Source of the DNA: Bacteroides sp.
GTDB taxonomy: Bacteria; Bacteroidota; Bacteroidia; Bacteroidales; Muribaculaceae
NCBI GenBank assembly: GCA_023663525.1
Contig: JAMPHF010000004.1
Coordinates: 1-64,000, forward strand
Direction: 5' to 3'
DNA length: 64,000 nt
Position 1 is the first letter of the stretch. Each line of letters starts with the position of its first letter. This document shows, in pieces, positions 17,611-26,181 of this stretch. The translations under genes and the position numbers were made by a program. The notes under the pieces were generated by a model that ran no database searches, was not told where the DNA came from, and saw only the letters and a list, made by a program, of their open reading frames with translations.

Positions 17611-17808
17611 TAATTTTTATTTAAAAAATCCCACAGTATTCTAAAAAATGGTTTAATAAAGCACCATATAGCAAATAATCATTAAATAATACCCCAAACA
17701 AGCCCCGATATGTTAACAAACGCAAAGACGGTTAAGCGATATATCCCGAAGCCTCACAACTACATCCTCAGGATGTCAGATAACTGCATGGCAACGCGCA
17801 TGAAAATG

Positions 17809-17849
17809 CGATTGGGATATGGCTTTTGGTGCGGGCCATATCCCAATCG
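17809..17849 (-). terminator. Terminator of the glycosyltransferase-pyrC-kor unit
   Basis: CGATTGGGATATGGC (17809-17823) and GCCATATCCCAATCG (17835-17849) form a perfect 15-bp stem with an 11-base loop, 24 bases beyond the korB stop. Confidence 0.75.
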
Positions 17850-17873
17850 TAAATTATAGGTTAGTTCGGGTTA

Positions 17874-18887
17874 TTACTCCACTGTCCAGGTTTCGCCGGC
17901 GAGGACCATGTCGCGGAGGGAGGCGAAGTTCTTGCGGGCGCGGACTTCTGCCACCTGTGCCTCAACGGCTTGGTCGTAGGCGATGGTCTCAACGTCGCGG
18001 ATCACGCCGAGCGCGAGCGGGAGGTCATGACCGTCCATCATGGCAAGCTGCTGGTGGAGGAAGTTGGAGGGGGTGTGCGCGTCGTGGACAAGCACGTCGT
18101 CCATCGTGTAGCCGTCTTCCCCGACTTTCACTGCCTTGAGGAGGAAACCGTCGCGGACGAGTCCCATCTCCTTGTCCTTGCCGAAAAGCATTTTCTCGCC
18201 ATGCACGAGATGGATGGTGCGCTCTGCGCGGTGTTCCTTGTCGGTGATGAAGTTATGGATGCCGTTGTTGAAGATGACGCAGTTCTGAAGCACTTCGACA
18301 ACCGATGCGCCTGTGTGGCGGGCGGCTGCGATGAGGACTTCCTGTGAGATCTGCAGCTCGACGTCGATGCTGCGGGCAAAGAAGTTGCCGCGCGCCCCGA
18401 ACACGAGTTCTGCGGGGATAAAGGGATCTTCAGTCGTGCCGTAGGGCGATGACTTCGAGACGAAGCCACGGTCGCTGGTCGGGGAATACTGACCTTTGGT
18501 GAGACCGTAGATCTTATTGTTGAAAAGTATGATGTTGATGTCAACATTGCGGCGCACGGCATGGATGAAGTGGTTGCCGCCGATGGCGAGACCGTCGCCG
18601 TCGCCCGAAATCTGCCACACGGTCATGTCGGGGCGCGCTACTTTGAAGCCTGTCGCGATGGCTGCCGCACGTCCGTGGATGGTGTGGAAGCCGTAGGTGT
18701 TCATGTAGTAGGGAAGGCGCGAGCTGCAGCCGATGCCGGAGATGACGGCCGTCTTGTGGGGTGGCACTCCGATGGTGGCCATGGCCTTGTGGAGTGAATT
18801 GAGTATGGCGTGGTCACCGCAACCGGGACACCAGCGCACTGATTGATTGCTCTTATAGTTGGCGGGGGTATACTGTGTCTGTTCCAT
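17874..18887 (-). CDS. korB: 2-oxoacid:ferredoxin oxidoreductase, beta subunit
   Basis: This is the thiamine-diphosphate-binding subunit of an enzyme that interconverts 2-oxoglutarate (or another 2-oxoacid) and acyl-CoA with ferredoxin. The 337-residue product has the CPGCGDH motif near the N-terminus (Cys20, Cys23) and the thiamine-diphosphate motif SGDGDGLAIGGNHF (about 95-108), ending at FNNKIYGLTKGQ. It lies 4 bases after korA. Bacteroidales use this complex in anaerobic central metabolism and the reductive branch to 2-oxoglutarate. Substrate assignment to 2-oxoglutarate rather than another 2-oxoacid rests on family resemblance. Confidence 0.92.
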   Translation of the reverse strand: MEQTQYTPANYKSNQSVRWCPGCGDHAILNSLHKAMATIGVPPHKTAVISGIGCSSRLPYYMNTYGFHTIHGRAAAIATGFKVARPDMTVWQISGDGDGLAIGGNHFIHAVRRNVDINIILFNNKIYGLTKGQYSPTSDRGFVSKSSPYGTTEDPFIPAELVFGARGNFFARSIDVELQISQEVLIAAARHTGASVVEVLQNCVIFNNGIHNFITDKEHRAERTIHLVHGEKMLFGKDKEMGLVRDGFLLKAVKVGEDGYTMDDVLVHDAHTPSNFLHQQLAMMDGHDLPLALGVIRDVETIAYDQAVEAQVAEVRARKNFASLRDMVLAGETWTVE

Positions 18888-18891
18888 GATA

Positions 18892-20742
18892 TTATTTGAC
18901 TTCCATGATTTTGGTTACACCATTCACAACTTCGCTCACAAGGAAGGGCTGACCCTGGATCTTGTTGATGCGGCGGATGTTGAGGTCGGGGAATTTGGCC
19001 TGGAGATAATCGGCGAACATGCCGGTGTTGAGCTCAGCCACGATCACGGTCTTGTAGGAGCGGAGCACGTCGCCGGTGTTGGCAGGAAGCGGGTTGATGT
19101 AGTTGAAATGGGCGAATGCCACGGGCTTGCCGTCGGAGCAAAGCTCACCGGCAGCGGTGCGGAGATGACCGTATGTTCCGCCCCAGCCTATGAGAATGGT
19201 GTCGGCCTTCTCGGGGTCGAGGACTTCGAGTCGGGGAATATCGTTGGCGATACGGGCGATCTTCTCGCGACGGGTCATGACCATCTTCTCATGGTTGAGC
19301 GGATCGGTGGAGATTGCGCCTGTGTTGAAGTCCTTTTCGAGACCTCCCACGCGGTGCATCGCGCCCTCGGTGCCGGGGATGGCCCAGTAGCGCACCATGT
19401 CTTCGTCCTTGCGGGTGTAGGGCTGCCATGCCACATCGACCGCCTCGGGAGCGAGCAGCGGAGGATGAATCTCGGGAAGCTCCGAGGATTCGGGGACGCG
19501 CCATGCGCTCGAACCGTTGCCGATGAAGGCGTCAGTGAGGAGGATGACGGGTGTCATGTGCTCGACAGCGATGCGGGCTGCCTCGAATGCCATTGTGAAG
19601 CAGTCGGTCGGGGTCGATGCTGCCACGACTGCGAGCGGCGACTCACCGTTGCGGCCATAGAGTGCCTGCATGAGGTCGGTCTGCTCGGTCTTGGTGGGAA
19701 GGCCCGTGGAGGGACCGCCGCGCTGCACATCGACAACCACGAGAGGAAGCTCTGCGATGACCGCAAGACCGATGCCCTCGCTCTTGAGCGCGAGACCGGG
19801 GCCGGAAGTGGAGGTGACGGCGAGATGACCGGCGAACGATGCGCCTATGGCCGAGCAGACACCGGCAATCTCATCCTCCATCTGGACAGCCTTCACGCCA
19901 AGATCCTTGCGCTTTGCAAGTTCATGGAGAATGTCGGTCGCCGGGGTGATGGGATAGCTGCCGAGGAAGAGCGGACGACCGCACTTCTCGGAGGCCGCGA
20001 TGAGACCCCAAGCAGTGGCGGTGTTGCCGTTGATGTCAGTGTAGACACCCGGGACAGCCTCCTCGGTCTCGATGCGGTAGGTCGAGACGGAAGCATGTAT
20101 GTTGTTGCCATAGTTGTAGCCGGCCTCGATGACCTTGGCATTGGCTTCATAGATGGCAGGTTTCTTTGCGAATTTGCCTTTGAGCATTCTGAGCGCGCCT
20201 TCGAGCGGACGGTCAAAGAGCCAGCAGACGAGGCCGAGAGCAAAGATGTTGCGGCATTTGAGCACGCTCTTGTTGTCGAGTCCCGAGTCGGCAAGCGCGG
20301 CCTTGGTCATTGTGGTGACAGGCACTTCGACAATCTGAGCCTTGATGTCGAGTTCCTTGAACGGGTCGAGGGTCTCGAACAATGCTTTCTTGAGATCCGC
20401 TTCCTTGAATGAGTCGATGTCAACGATCACCACCCCGCCCGGCTTGAGGAACTTGATGTTCTGCTTGAGGGCAGCCGGATTCATGGCGATAAGCACGTCG
20501 CAAAGATCGCCGGGGGTGTGAACGCCCACACCCACGCTCACCTGGAAACCCGAGACACCGCTGAGCGAACCCTGCGGGGCGCGCACTTCGGCCGGATAGT
20601 CGGGGAAAGTTGACACTTTGTTTCCTAACCCTGCGGAGACATTGGTGAAAATGTTGCCTGCAAGCTGCATTCCGTCGCCGGAGTCACCCGAGAAACGGAC
20701 CACAACTTTGTCGAGGGTCTTGACATTGGTCTTGTCTAACAT
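18892..20742 (-). CDS. korA: 2-oxoacid:ferredoxin oxidoreductase, fused gamma/alpha subunit
   Basis: The 616-residue protein begins with the gamma domain (VVVRFSGDSGDGMQLAGNIF, residues 13-32, then FPDYPAEVRAPQGSLSG). The pyrimidine-binding alpha domain continues from about residue 230 (GSYPITPATDILHELAK). The C-terminal domain (about 500-600) contains ILIGWGGTYGHLRTAAGEL. A gamma-alpha fusion is the standard form of KorA in this phylum. It lies 74 bases after pyrC on the same strand, so it is probably the third gene of a transcript that begins at the promoter at 23107-23139. korB follows after 4 bases. Confidence 0.93.
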   Translation of the reverse strand: MLDKTNVKTLDKVVVRFSGDSGDGMQLAGNIFTNVSAGLGNKVSTFPDYPAEVRAPQGSLSGVSGFQVSVGVGVHTPGDLCDVLIAMNPAALKQNIKFLKPGGVVIVDIDSFKEADLKKALFETLDPFKELDIKAQIVEVPVTTMTKAALADSGLDNKSVLKCRNIFALGLVCWLFDRPLEGALRMLKGKFAKKPAIYEANAKVIEAGYNYGNNIHASVSTYRIETEEAVPGVYTDINGNTATAWGLIAASEKCGRPLFLGSYPITPATDILHELAKRKDLGVKAVQMEDEIAGVCSAIGASFAGHLAVTSTSGPGLALKSEGIGLAVIAELPLVVVDVQRGGPSTGLPTKTEQTDLMQALYGRNGESPLAVVAASTPTDCFTMAFEAARIAVEHMTPVILLTDAFIGNGSSAWRVPESSELPEIHPPLLAPEAVDVAWQPYTRKDEDMVRYWAIPGTEGAMHRVGGLEKDFNTGAISTDPLNHEKMVMTRREKIARIANDIPRLEVLDPEKADTILIGWGGTYGHLRTAAGELCSDGKPVAFAHFNYINPLPANTGDVLRSYKTVIVAELNTGMFADYLQAKFPDLNIRRINKIQGQPFLVSEVVNGVTKIMEVK

Positions 20743-20816
20743 AATGTGTAAAGGTTAAATTTTTTTGATATGTTGTTCATGGTTGATCCATTAGCTGTTG
20801 TCTCTGTCCGCGTCGG

Positions 20817-22211
20817 TCAATCATCCTTCTCGTGGACGAAGCGGAGAGGAAGACCGTGGGGAGGGGTGAACTCGCCGTTGGCGAACGCCACACGTCCATT
20901 GACAACCGTCATCCTCACCCGGGGAGTGAGACTCATGCCGTCAAGCGGAGTCCAGCCACAGCGTCCGGCAACCTCAGCATCCGTGACCTTGACGGGGACA
21001 CCGCCGCCGGGGGCGAGAAGCACAAGGTCGGCATAGAAGCCCTCGCGGATGAATCCGCGACGGTCTATCCCGAGGAGGCGGGCAGGATTGTGGGCCATCA
21101 GCTCGACAATCCGTTCCGGACCTATCGACGAAAGCTCCGGCTCGGTTTCGAGGAGCTCGAGCATTGCGCGGAGTGAGAACTGCACCATCGGCATACCCGA
21201 AGCGGCCGTGAGCGCGTCGCCCTCTTTCTGCGACAGCAGATGGGGGGCGTGGTCAGTGGCTATGGTGTCGATTCCGCCTCCGGGCAGGAGTCCGCGCAGG
21301 AGGGCTATGCGGTCGGAACTTTCCTTGATGGCAGGGTTACACTTGATGCGTGCGCCGAGCCTCAGGAAGTCGTTGCGGTCGAAAAGCAGGTATTGCGGAC
21401 ATGTCTCCGCCGTCACTCTGACTCCCTCGGCCTTGGCCTCCTTGATGAGTTGCAGCTCATCGGCGGTCGAGACATGGCAGATGTGGAGGCGTGCGCCCGT
21501 GCGGCGCGCAAGCCCGATGGCGCGGCGTGTCGCTTCGACACATGCCTCACGCGGTCGGAGGTCGGGGTGACGCTCCACAGGGATGGTGCCACCACACTCC
21601 TCAAGCAGACGCTGACGCGAGGCGCGGATAATGCCCTCATCCTCAGCATGGACGGCTATGATGGCCGGCGATTCGGCAAAGAGTTTGAAAAGCGTGCCGG
21701 AATCATCGACGAGCATGTTGCCGGTCGATGAACCGAGGAAGAGTTTTACTCCGGCTGTGCGACCGTAGTCCGCGCCGAGGAGTTCGGTTAGATTATCATT
21801 TGTCGCACCGATGAAGAAACCGAAATTGGCGGCGGATACTTCCTCGGCACGTCTGATCTTCGCATCCACTGCCTCGCCGGTGGTTGTGGCGGGGCGGGTG
21901 TTGGGCATGTCGATGTATGATGTCACTCCTCCCGCCACCGCTGCGCGACTCTCGGTCTCGATGTCGCCTTTCTCGGTCAGCCCGGGATCACGGAAGTGGA
22001 CGTGCGTGTCAATCACTCCGGGCATGAGTAGCGCGCCCTTGCAGTCAATGACGCTGTCGGACTCGGCACTGAGCTGCCCGACGATTGCAGCGATTTCTTC
22101 CTGAGTCTGACCGCTGTGGTCTATGACTCTGACGATGAAGTCACCGTCAGTGACGACGCTTCCCTTGAAGCGACGGCCTTCATTGACTATTTCAGCGTTG
22201 TGGAGAAGCAT
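20817..22211 (-). CDS. pyrC: Dihydroorotase
   Basis: This amidohydrolase of pyrimidine synthesis interconverts carbamoyl-aspartate and dihydroorotate. The 464-residue sequence shows the metal site: His70 and His72 in DTHVHFRDPG, the lysine to be carboxylated in VKLFLGSSTG, histidines in HAEDEG and LHICHVST, and the catalytic Asp in ATDHAPH. The presence of all ligands argues for an active enzyme rather than the inactive PyrC-like partner of aspartate carbamoyltransferase. It lies between the glycosyltransferase gene (114 bases upstream) and korA. Its start codon is preceded within about 5 bases by a heptad repeat tract (22217-22285). Confidence 0.93.
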   Translation of the reverse strand: MLLHNAEIVNEGRRFKGSVVTDGDFIVRVIDHSGQTQEEIAAIVGQLSAESDSVIDCKGALLMPGVIDTHVHFRDPGLTEKGDIETESRAAVAGGVTSYIDMPNTRPATTTGEAVDAKIRRAEEVSAANFGFFIGATNDNLTELLGADYGRTAGVKLFLGSSTGNMLVDDSGTLFKLFAESPAIIAVHAEDEGIIRASRQRLLEECGGTIPVERHPDLRPREACVEATRRAIGLARRTGARLHICHVSTADELQLIKEAKAEGVRVTAETCPQYLLFDRNDFLRLGARIKCNPAIKESSDRIALLRGLLPGGGIDTIATDHAPHLLSQKEGDALTAASGMPMVQFSLRAMLELLETEPELSSIGPERIVELMAHNPARLLGIDRRGFIREGFYADLVLLAPGGGVPVKVTDAEVAGRCGWTPLDGMSLTPRVRMTVVNGRVAFANGEFTPPHGLPLRFVHEKDD

Positions 22212-22216
22212 TTTTA

Positions 22217-22285
22217 TTAAGTGTTAAGTATTAAGTATTATGTGCTAAGTATTAAGTGTTAAGTATTAAGTATCAGGTATTAAGT
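22217..22285. repeat. Heptad tandem repeat directly before the pyrC start codon
   Basis: About nine to ten imperfect copies of a 7-base unit, TTAAGTA and variants, fill the space before the pyrC ATG. On the coding strand it reads as repeated ACTTAAT-like units. A related tract precedes xylB at 61001-61057. Confidence 0.85.
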
Positions 22286-22325
22286 TGAGGTTTTCTTTAT
22301 ACCTAATCCCCATCGGTCTGTCTCT

Positions 22326-23075
22326 CTATCTTTTATATGAGGTGAACAGGCTTGACCACTTGAGGCGGAGGACTCCGAAAAAGCCTTCGGAGAAAATGCC
22401 TGAACTCATCTTCGATGTTCCCAGCACTCGGTTGACGAATATTATCGGGACTTCCTCTATCTTAAATCCATATTTGTATGCCAGGAATTTCATCTCAATC
22501 TGGAATGCATAGCCCTTGAAGCGGATATTGTCAAGCGGAAGGGTTTCAAGCACCTTACGGCGGTAGCACACGAAACCGGCTGTCGAATCATTGATCGGCA
22601 TTCCGGTGACTATGCGGACATAGCGCGAGGCGTAGAACGACATCAGGACTCGCCCCATAGGCCAGTTGACCACGTTGACTCCCGTGACATAACGCGACCC
22701 GACCGCCACGTCCGCTCCTTTGTGCGCACACGCATCGTAGAGTTTCAAAAGATCCTGAGGATTGTGCGAGAAGTCGGCATCCATCTCAAACACATAGTCA
22801 TAGCCCCGCTCCAAAGCCCATTTGAACCCGGCGATATAGGCTGTGCCGAGTCCGAGCTTGCCCGAACGCTCGATGATGTGGAGCCGTCCTTGATGGGTCT
22901 GTTGCAATTCCTTGACAATACGGGCGGTGCCGTCAGGCGAATTGTCATCAATTATAAGGACGTCAAACTTTCGGGGCAGTGCGAAGACTGCCTCGATGAT
23001 TGCGGCAACATTTTCCTTCTCATTATAAGTAGGTATAATGACCACACTGTCAACCGTTGTCGTGAGTGGATGCAT
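22326..23075 (-). CDS. Polyprenol-phosphate glycosyltransferase, GT2 family (dolichol-phosphate-mannose-synthase-like)
   Basis: The 249-residue protein is a single GT-A domain. The nucleotide-sugar site shows VVIIPTYNEKENVAAIIEAV (about 11-30) and LIIDDNSPDGT; EMDADFSHNP carries the DxD-type metal motif. Residues around 127-175 (VGSRYVTG, MGRVLMSFYASRYVR, NDSTAGFVCYRR) match the DPMS subgroup. No C-terminal membrane helices follow, so it is the short soluble/peripheral type. It would load a sugar (often mannose) onto a polyprenyl phosphate at the inner membrane for later transfer. It is the first gene after a consensus promoter and lies upstream of pyrC. Confidence 0.88.
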   Translation of the reverse strand: MHPLTTTVDSVVIIPTYNEKENVAAIIEAVFALPRKFDVLIIDDNSPDGTARIVKELQQTHQGRLHIIERSGKLGLGTAYIAGFKWALERGYDYVFEMDADFSHNPQDLLKLYDACAHKGADVAVGSRYVTGVNVVNWPMGRVLMSFYASRYVRIVTGMPINDSTAGFVCYRRKVLETLPLDNIRFKGYAFQIEMKFLAYKYGFKIEEVPIIFVNRVLGTSKMSSGIFSEGFFGVLRLKWSSLFTSYKR

Positions 23076-23106
23076 TGGTCTGACCTTAGATTATGAAATT
23101 TCGCTG

Positions 23107-23139
23107 CAAAATTAATGAATAAACTTTGTCCACAGCAAA
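23107..23139 (-). promoter_or_regulatory. Promoter for the glycosyltransferase-pyrC-korAB unit
   Basis: On the minus strand TTTG (23136-23139), 21 bases, then TAATTTTG (23107-23114): an exact phylum-consensus promoter. The leader to the start at 23075 would be about 25 bases. Confidence 0.8.
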
Positions 23140-23165
23140 AATGACCGAAAATTTTTAATCCCCCG

Positions 23166-23265
23166 GCGGAAAGAGGGCTACCGGGAATGGCATGCCGGAA
23201 AGGATATGCCGGAAAGGATCTGCCGGAAAGGATCTGCCGCTTTTGTCCTTTTGTACCTCTTTCCG
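23166..23265. repeat. 14-bp tandem repeats inside a palindrome
   Basis: Three tandem 14-base units (A/C)TGCCGGAAAGGAT cover 23192-23233, followed by a partial fourth. They are enclosed by inverted arms CGGAAAGAGG (23166-23175) and CCTCTTTCCG (23256-23265). The segment TGTCCTTTTGTACC recurs in the palindrome at 52610-52717. Together with promoters on both sides this accounts for the 314-base gap between the divergent genes. Confidence 0.75.
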
Positions 23266-23335
23266 ACAGTTCATTCCCGAGCGGGGGATTTTTACAAATT
23301 TTTGACTGAGGTTCTGAGTTGGCTCGTATTTTTTG

Positions 23336-23343
23336 TAATTTTG
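23336..23343 (+). promoter_or_regulatory. -7 box for the M16 peptidase gene
   Basis: TAATTTTG fits TAnnTTTG, 46 bases before the ATG at 23390. No clear -33 element is visible. Confidence 0.5.
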
Positions 23344-23389
23344 CACGCTGTCCGTCAGCGGGCGTTATGGCCGGGGGACAGCCATAACT

Positions 23390-24628
23390 ATGACCATCAA
23401 CAAAATGACTGATACAATTCCACAATATTTCACTCTTTCAAACGGAATGCGCCTTGTGGCGCGGGAGTCGCAACTGCCGGTTGAACACTGCGGTGTGATC
23501 ATCAATGCCGGAAGCCGCGATGAAAGCCCGGAGCAATACGGACTCGCGCACTTCGTCGAGCATACCATCTTCAAGGGGACGGGCAGCCACCGCGCCGCCT
23601 ACGTCCGCGACCGCATGGAACTCGTCGGCGGCGAACTCAATGCCTACACGACCAAGGAGGAGACCGCCATCTATTCCACCTTCCCGTCGGGACATCTCGA
23701 CCGCGCCATCTCACTCATTGCCGAGATGATTGCCGACGCTAATTTCCCCGAGGCAGAACTCGCTAAGGAAAAGCTGGTGGTCTGCGAGGAGATCGACACC
23801 TATCTCGACACACCCGCCGACGCGATTTTCGATGACTTCGAGGAACTGATCTACGGAGGCTCCCCGCTTGCCCACAATATTCTCGGTTCACGCGAGTCAA
23901 TCGAGCGTTTCACCCCCGCCGACTGCCGGGGATGGCTCGACAAGCACTTCACGCCCGGAAGGATGGTGGCGTTCTACTACGGACCGACACGTGCTGAAAA
24001 GGTGTATGCAATCGCCGAAAAGCGTTTCAAATCGCTAGTGCGTCCCGACTCTCCCCTCCACCGCCCCACCCCCGAGGTCAATCCGGTCTTTGACCGCACC
24101 GACAGCTCAAGGGACTCATATCAGGCACATACGGTCATCGGCACACGCATCCCGGGGCTCCTTGACCCGCATCGTCTCGACACGGCTCTCATGGCAAACA
24201 TACTCGGCGGACCCGGCATGAACTCACTGCTCAACGTGGCACTGCGCGAACGCCACGGACTCGTCTACGGCATTGACGCGACAACATCGCTGATGAGCGA
24301 CAACGGTCTGCTGACCATCTACTTCGGCTGCGACCCTGACGACATCAAGCGTTGTCTCCGACTTGTCGGGAAGGTGATCGATTCATTCTCCGAATCAGAG
24401 CTTACGGCGCGCAGACTCGACGCGGCAAAACGCCAGTTCATCGGTCAGCTTTGCGTCGGCTCCATCAACTCCGAGCAGGTGGCCATCTCAATGGGGCGCA
24501 GCACACTCTACCGCGGCTTTGCGCGCACACTGCCCGAGACGATCTCTGCCATCCAATCCATCACGCCCGCAGGCATACTCACTGCCTCACGCTCACTGCG
24601 CAACTCCTCGCGCCTCACGCTTAAATAA
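23390..24628 (+). CDS. M16-family zinc metallopeptidase (processing-protease type)
   Basis: The 412-residue protein has the inverted zinc motif HFVEH (HxxEH) with the downstream glutamate in GGELNAYTTKEETAIY, so it should be catalytic. It is a single M16 chain of about 45 kDa, like the mitochondrial-processing-peptidase beta type. The C-terminal half (GMNSLLNVALRERHGLVYGID) is the substrate-chamber domain. No signal peptide is evident, so it may be cytosolic. It stands alone, divergent from the glycosyltransferase gene, with the PPIase operon 190 bases downstream. A second in-frame Met five residues further (MTDTIPQYF) is an alternative start. Confidence 0.87.
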   Translation: MTINKMTDTIPQYFTLSNGMRLVARESQLPVEHCGVIINAGSRDESPEQYGLAHFVEHTIFKGTGSHRAAYVRDRMELVGGELNAYTTKEETAIYSTFPSGHLDRAISLIAEMIADANFPEAELAKEKLVVCEEIDTYLDTPADAIFDDFEELIYGGSPLAHNILGSRESIERFTPADCRGWLDKHFTPGRMVAFYYGPTRAEKVYAIAEKRFKSLVRPDSPLHRPTPEVNPVFDRTDSSRDSYQAHTVIGTRIPGLLDPHRLDTALMANILGGPGMNSLLNVALRERHGLVYGIDATTSLMSDNGLLTIYFGCDPDDIKRCLRLVGKVIDSFSESELTARRLDAAKRQFIGQLCVGSINSEQVAISMGRSTLYRGFARTLPETISAIQSITPAGILTASRSLRNSSRLTLK

Positions 24629-24766
24629 GTTAAACAAGCTAAAAATCACCATATTACGCACCACGCCGAAAATTCTCTCCCGCTCCAGACTCAGACGTGC
24701 CACGCGGATGGAATGTGAAATTTTATTTAAATCACGCTGATTTTAGCGGGTTTGCGAGAAAATTCG

Positions 24767-24774
24767 TAACTTTG
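24767..24774 (+). promoter_or_regulatory. -7 box for the PPIase-OstA-mutL operon
   Basis: TAACTTTG matches TAnnTTTG and lies 44 bases before the GTG start at 24819. A T-rich -33-like segment (TTTT at 24741-24744) is 22 bases upstream. Confidence 0.55.
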
Positions 24775-24818
24775 GGGCTGATATTCGCAAATTCTCACAT
24801 CTATCATTAGTAACGCGC

Positions 24819-26177
24819 GTGAAAATCAAATCAATCATATTGCTTGGCATTCTCCTCATTTCGGGAGCTGTCTATGTTTCGGCCGGCACTGACAATGTGG
24901 CCGAGGAAGTGGCTTGGGTCGTAGGCGACCAGCCCATCTGGAAGTCTGACATCGAGGAAGCATATCATAATATGCTCTACGAGAATGTCCCCATTGCCGG
25001 CGACCCGTATTGCGTCGTCCCCGAGCAACTTGCAATCGAAAAGCTCTATCTCCATCAGGCCGACATGGACACCGTGGAGATTCCTGACGCAATGGTATTC
25101 CAGCAGGTCGAGCAAATGCTCAACGGCTACGTGATGAATCTTGGCTCGAAAGAGAAAGTCGAACAGTACTTCAACAAGTCGATGCCCACGCTCCGCGAGT
25201 CGCTCGGCGAGATGGTGCGCAACCGCGCCCGTGTCCAGGAAGTGCAGCGCAACCTCACCAAGAACATCAAGGCCACTCCGGCCGACATCCGCCGCTATTT
25301 TGAGAAAATCCCCGCCGACAGTGTGCCCTGGGTGCCTCTGCAGGTTGAGACCCAGATACTCACCGTCGCGCCCGCCATCCCCCGCGAGGCCATCGAGGAT
25401 GTCAAGGCACGTCTCCGCAACTTCACCGAGCAGGTCAACAAAGGCGAGAGTGATTTCTCGACCCTTGCCATCCTCTATTCCGAAGACCCCGGCAGCGCGC
25501 CCCGTGGCGGTGAACTCGGATTCAGCGGAAGAGCTGAATTTGTGCCGGAGTTCTCGGCTGTGGCATTCAATCTCAATGACCCCAAAAAGGTGTCGAAAAT
25601 CGTGGAGACCGAATTCGGCTACCACATCATCCAGCTCATCGAGAAACGAGGCGACCGCATCAACGTGCGCCACATCCTTCTGAAACCGAAAGTGGCCGAG
25701 AAGGATCTGACGGAAGCCGTCAACCGCATGGACTCGCTCCGCACCGACATCCTCGACAAGAAATTTGACTTCGAGGAGGCTGTCACCTTTCTCTCGCAGG
25801 ATAAGGACACACGCAACAACAAAGGCCGCATGGTCAACGCCGCCACCGGCTCAACCCGCTTTCAGATGTCGGAACTGCCGCAGGACGTGGCAAAGAGAGT
25901 GGCCGACCTCGAACCGGGCGCAATCTCCGAGCCTTTCGTGATGGTTGACCCCAAGACAAACCATGAGATTGTCGCCATGGTCAAGCTCACCAACCGCATC
26001 CCCGGTCACAAGGCCAACATCTCTGAAGACTTCCAGTTGATCAAAAACATGTATGAAAACTCGCGCCGTCAGGAGATTCTCGACACTTGGTTGGCCAATA
26101 AGATAAAAAACACGTATATCCGCATCGAGGACGGCTGGCGCAATTGTGAATTCAAGAACAAAGGTTGGATAAAATAG
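24819..26177 (+). CDS. SurA-like periplasmic peptidyl-prolyl isomerase
   Basis: The 452-residue protein has a signal peptide (IKSIILLGILLISGAVYVSA), a SurA-N-like chaperone region (about 28-165) and two parvulin-type domains. The first is clear (FSTLAILYSEDPGSAPRGGELGFSGR... region, about 185-285, with FGYHIIQLIEKRGD). The second (INVRHILL..., about 288-390) is more divergent. It starts with GTG; no ATG occurs near enough to preserve the signal peptide. Role: folding and delivery of outer-membrane proteins. It is followed after 4 bases by an OstA-like gene and then mutL, so envelope assembly and mismatch repair appear co-transcribed. Confidence 0.88.
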   Translation: MKIKSIILLGILLISGAVYVSAGTDNVAEEVAWVVGDQPIWKSDIEEAYHNMLYENVPIAGDPYCVVPEQLAIEKLYLHQADMDTVEIPDAMVFQQVEQMLNGYVMNLGSKEKVEQYFNKSMPTLRESLGEMVRNRARVQEVQRNLTKNIKATPADIRRYFEKIPADSVPWVPLQVETQILTVAPAIPREAIEDVKARLRNFTEQVNKGESDFSTLAILYSEDPGSAPRGGELGFSGRAEFVPEFSAVAFNLNDPKKVSKIVETEFGYHIIQLIEKRGDRINVRHILLKPKVAEKDLTEAVNRMDSLRTDILDKKFDFEEAVTFLSQDKDTRNNKGRMVNAATGSTRFQMSELPQDVAKRVADLEPGAISEPFVMVDPKTNHEIVAMVKLTNRIPGHKANISEDFQLIKNMYENSRRQEILDTWLANKIKNTYIRIEDGWRNCEFKNKGWIK

Positions 26178-26181
26178 CTCC

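Noticed and set aside
18859..20412. A 517-codon open frame on the plus strand across korA
   Set aside because: It lies antisense to a clearly conserved enzyme; the composition reflects the GC-rich third positions of korA and no family motif is present.
22217..22285. Possible CRISPR array
   Set aside because: The units are 7 bases long with no spacers; this is a tandem repeat. No cas gene is present in the window.
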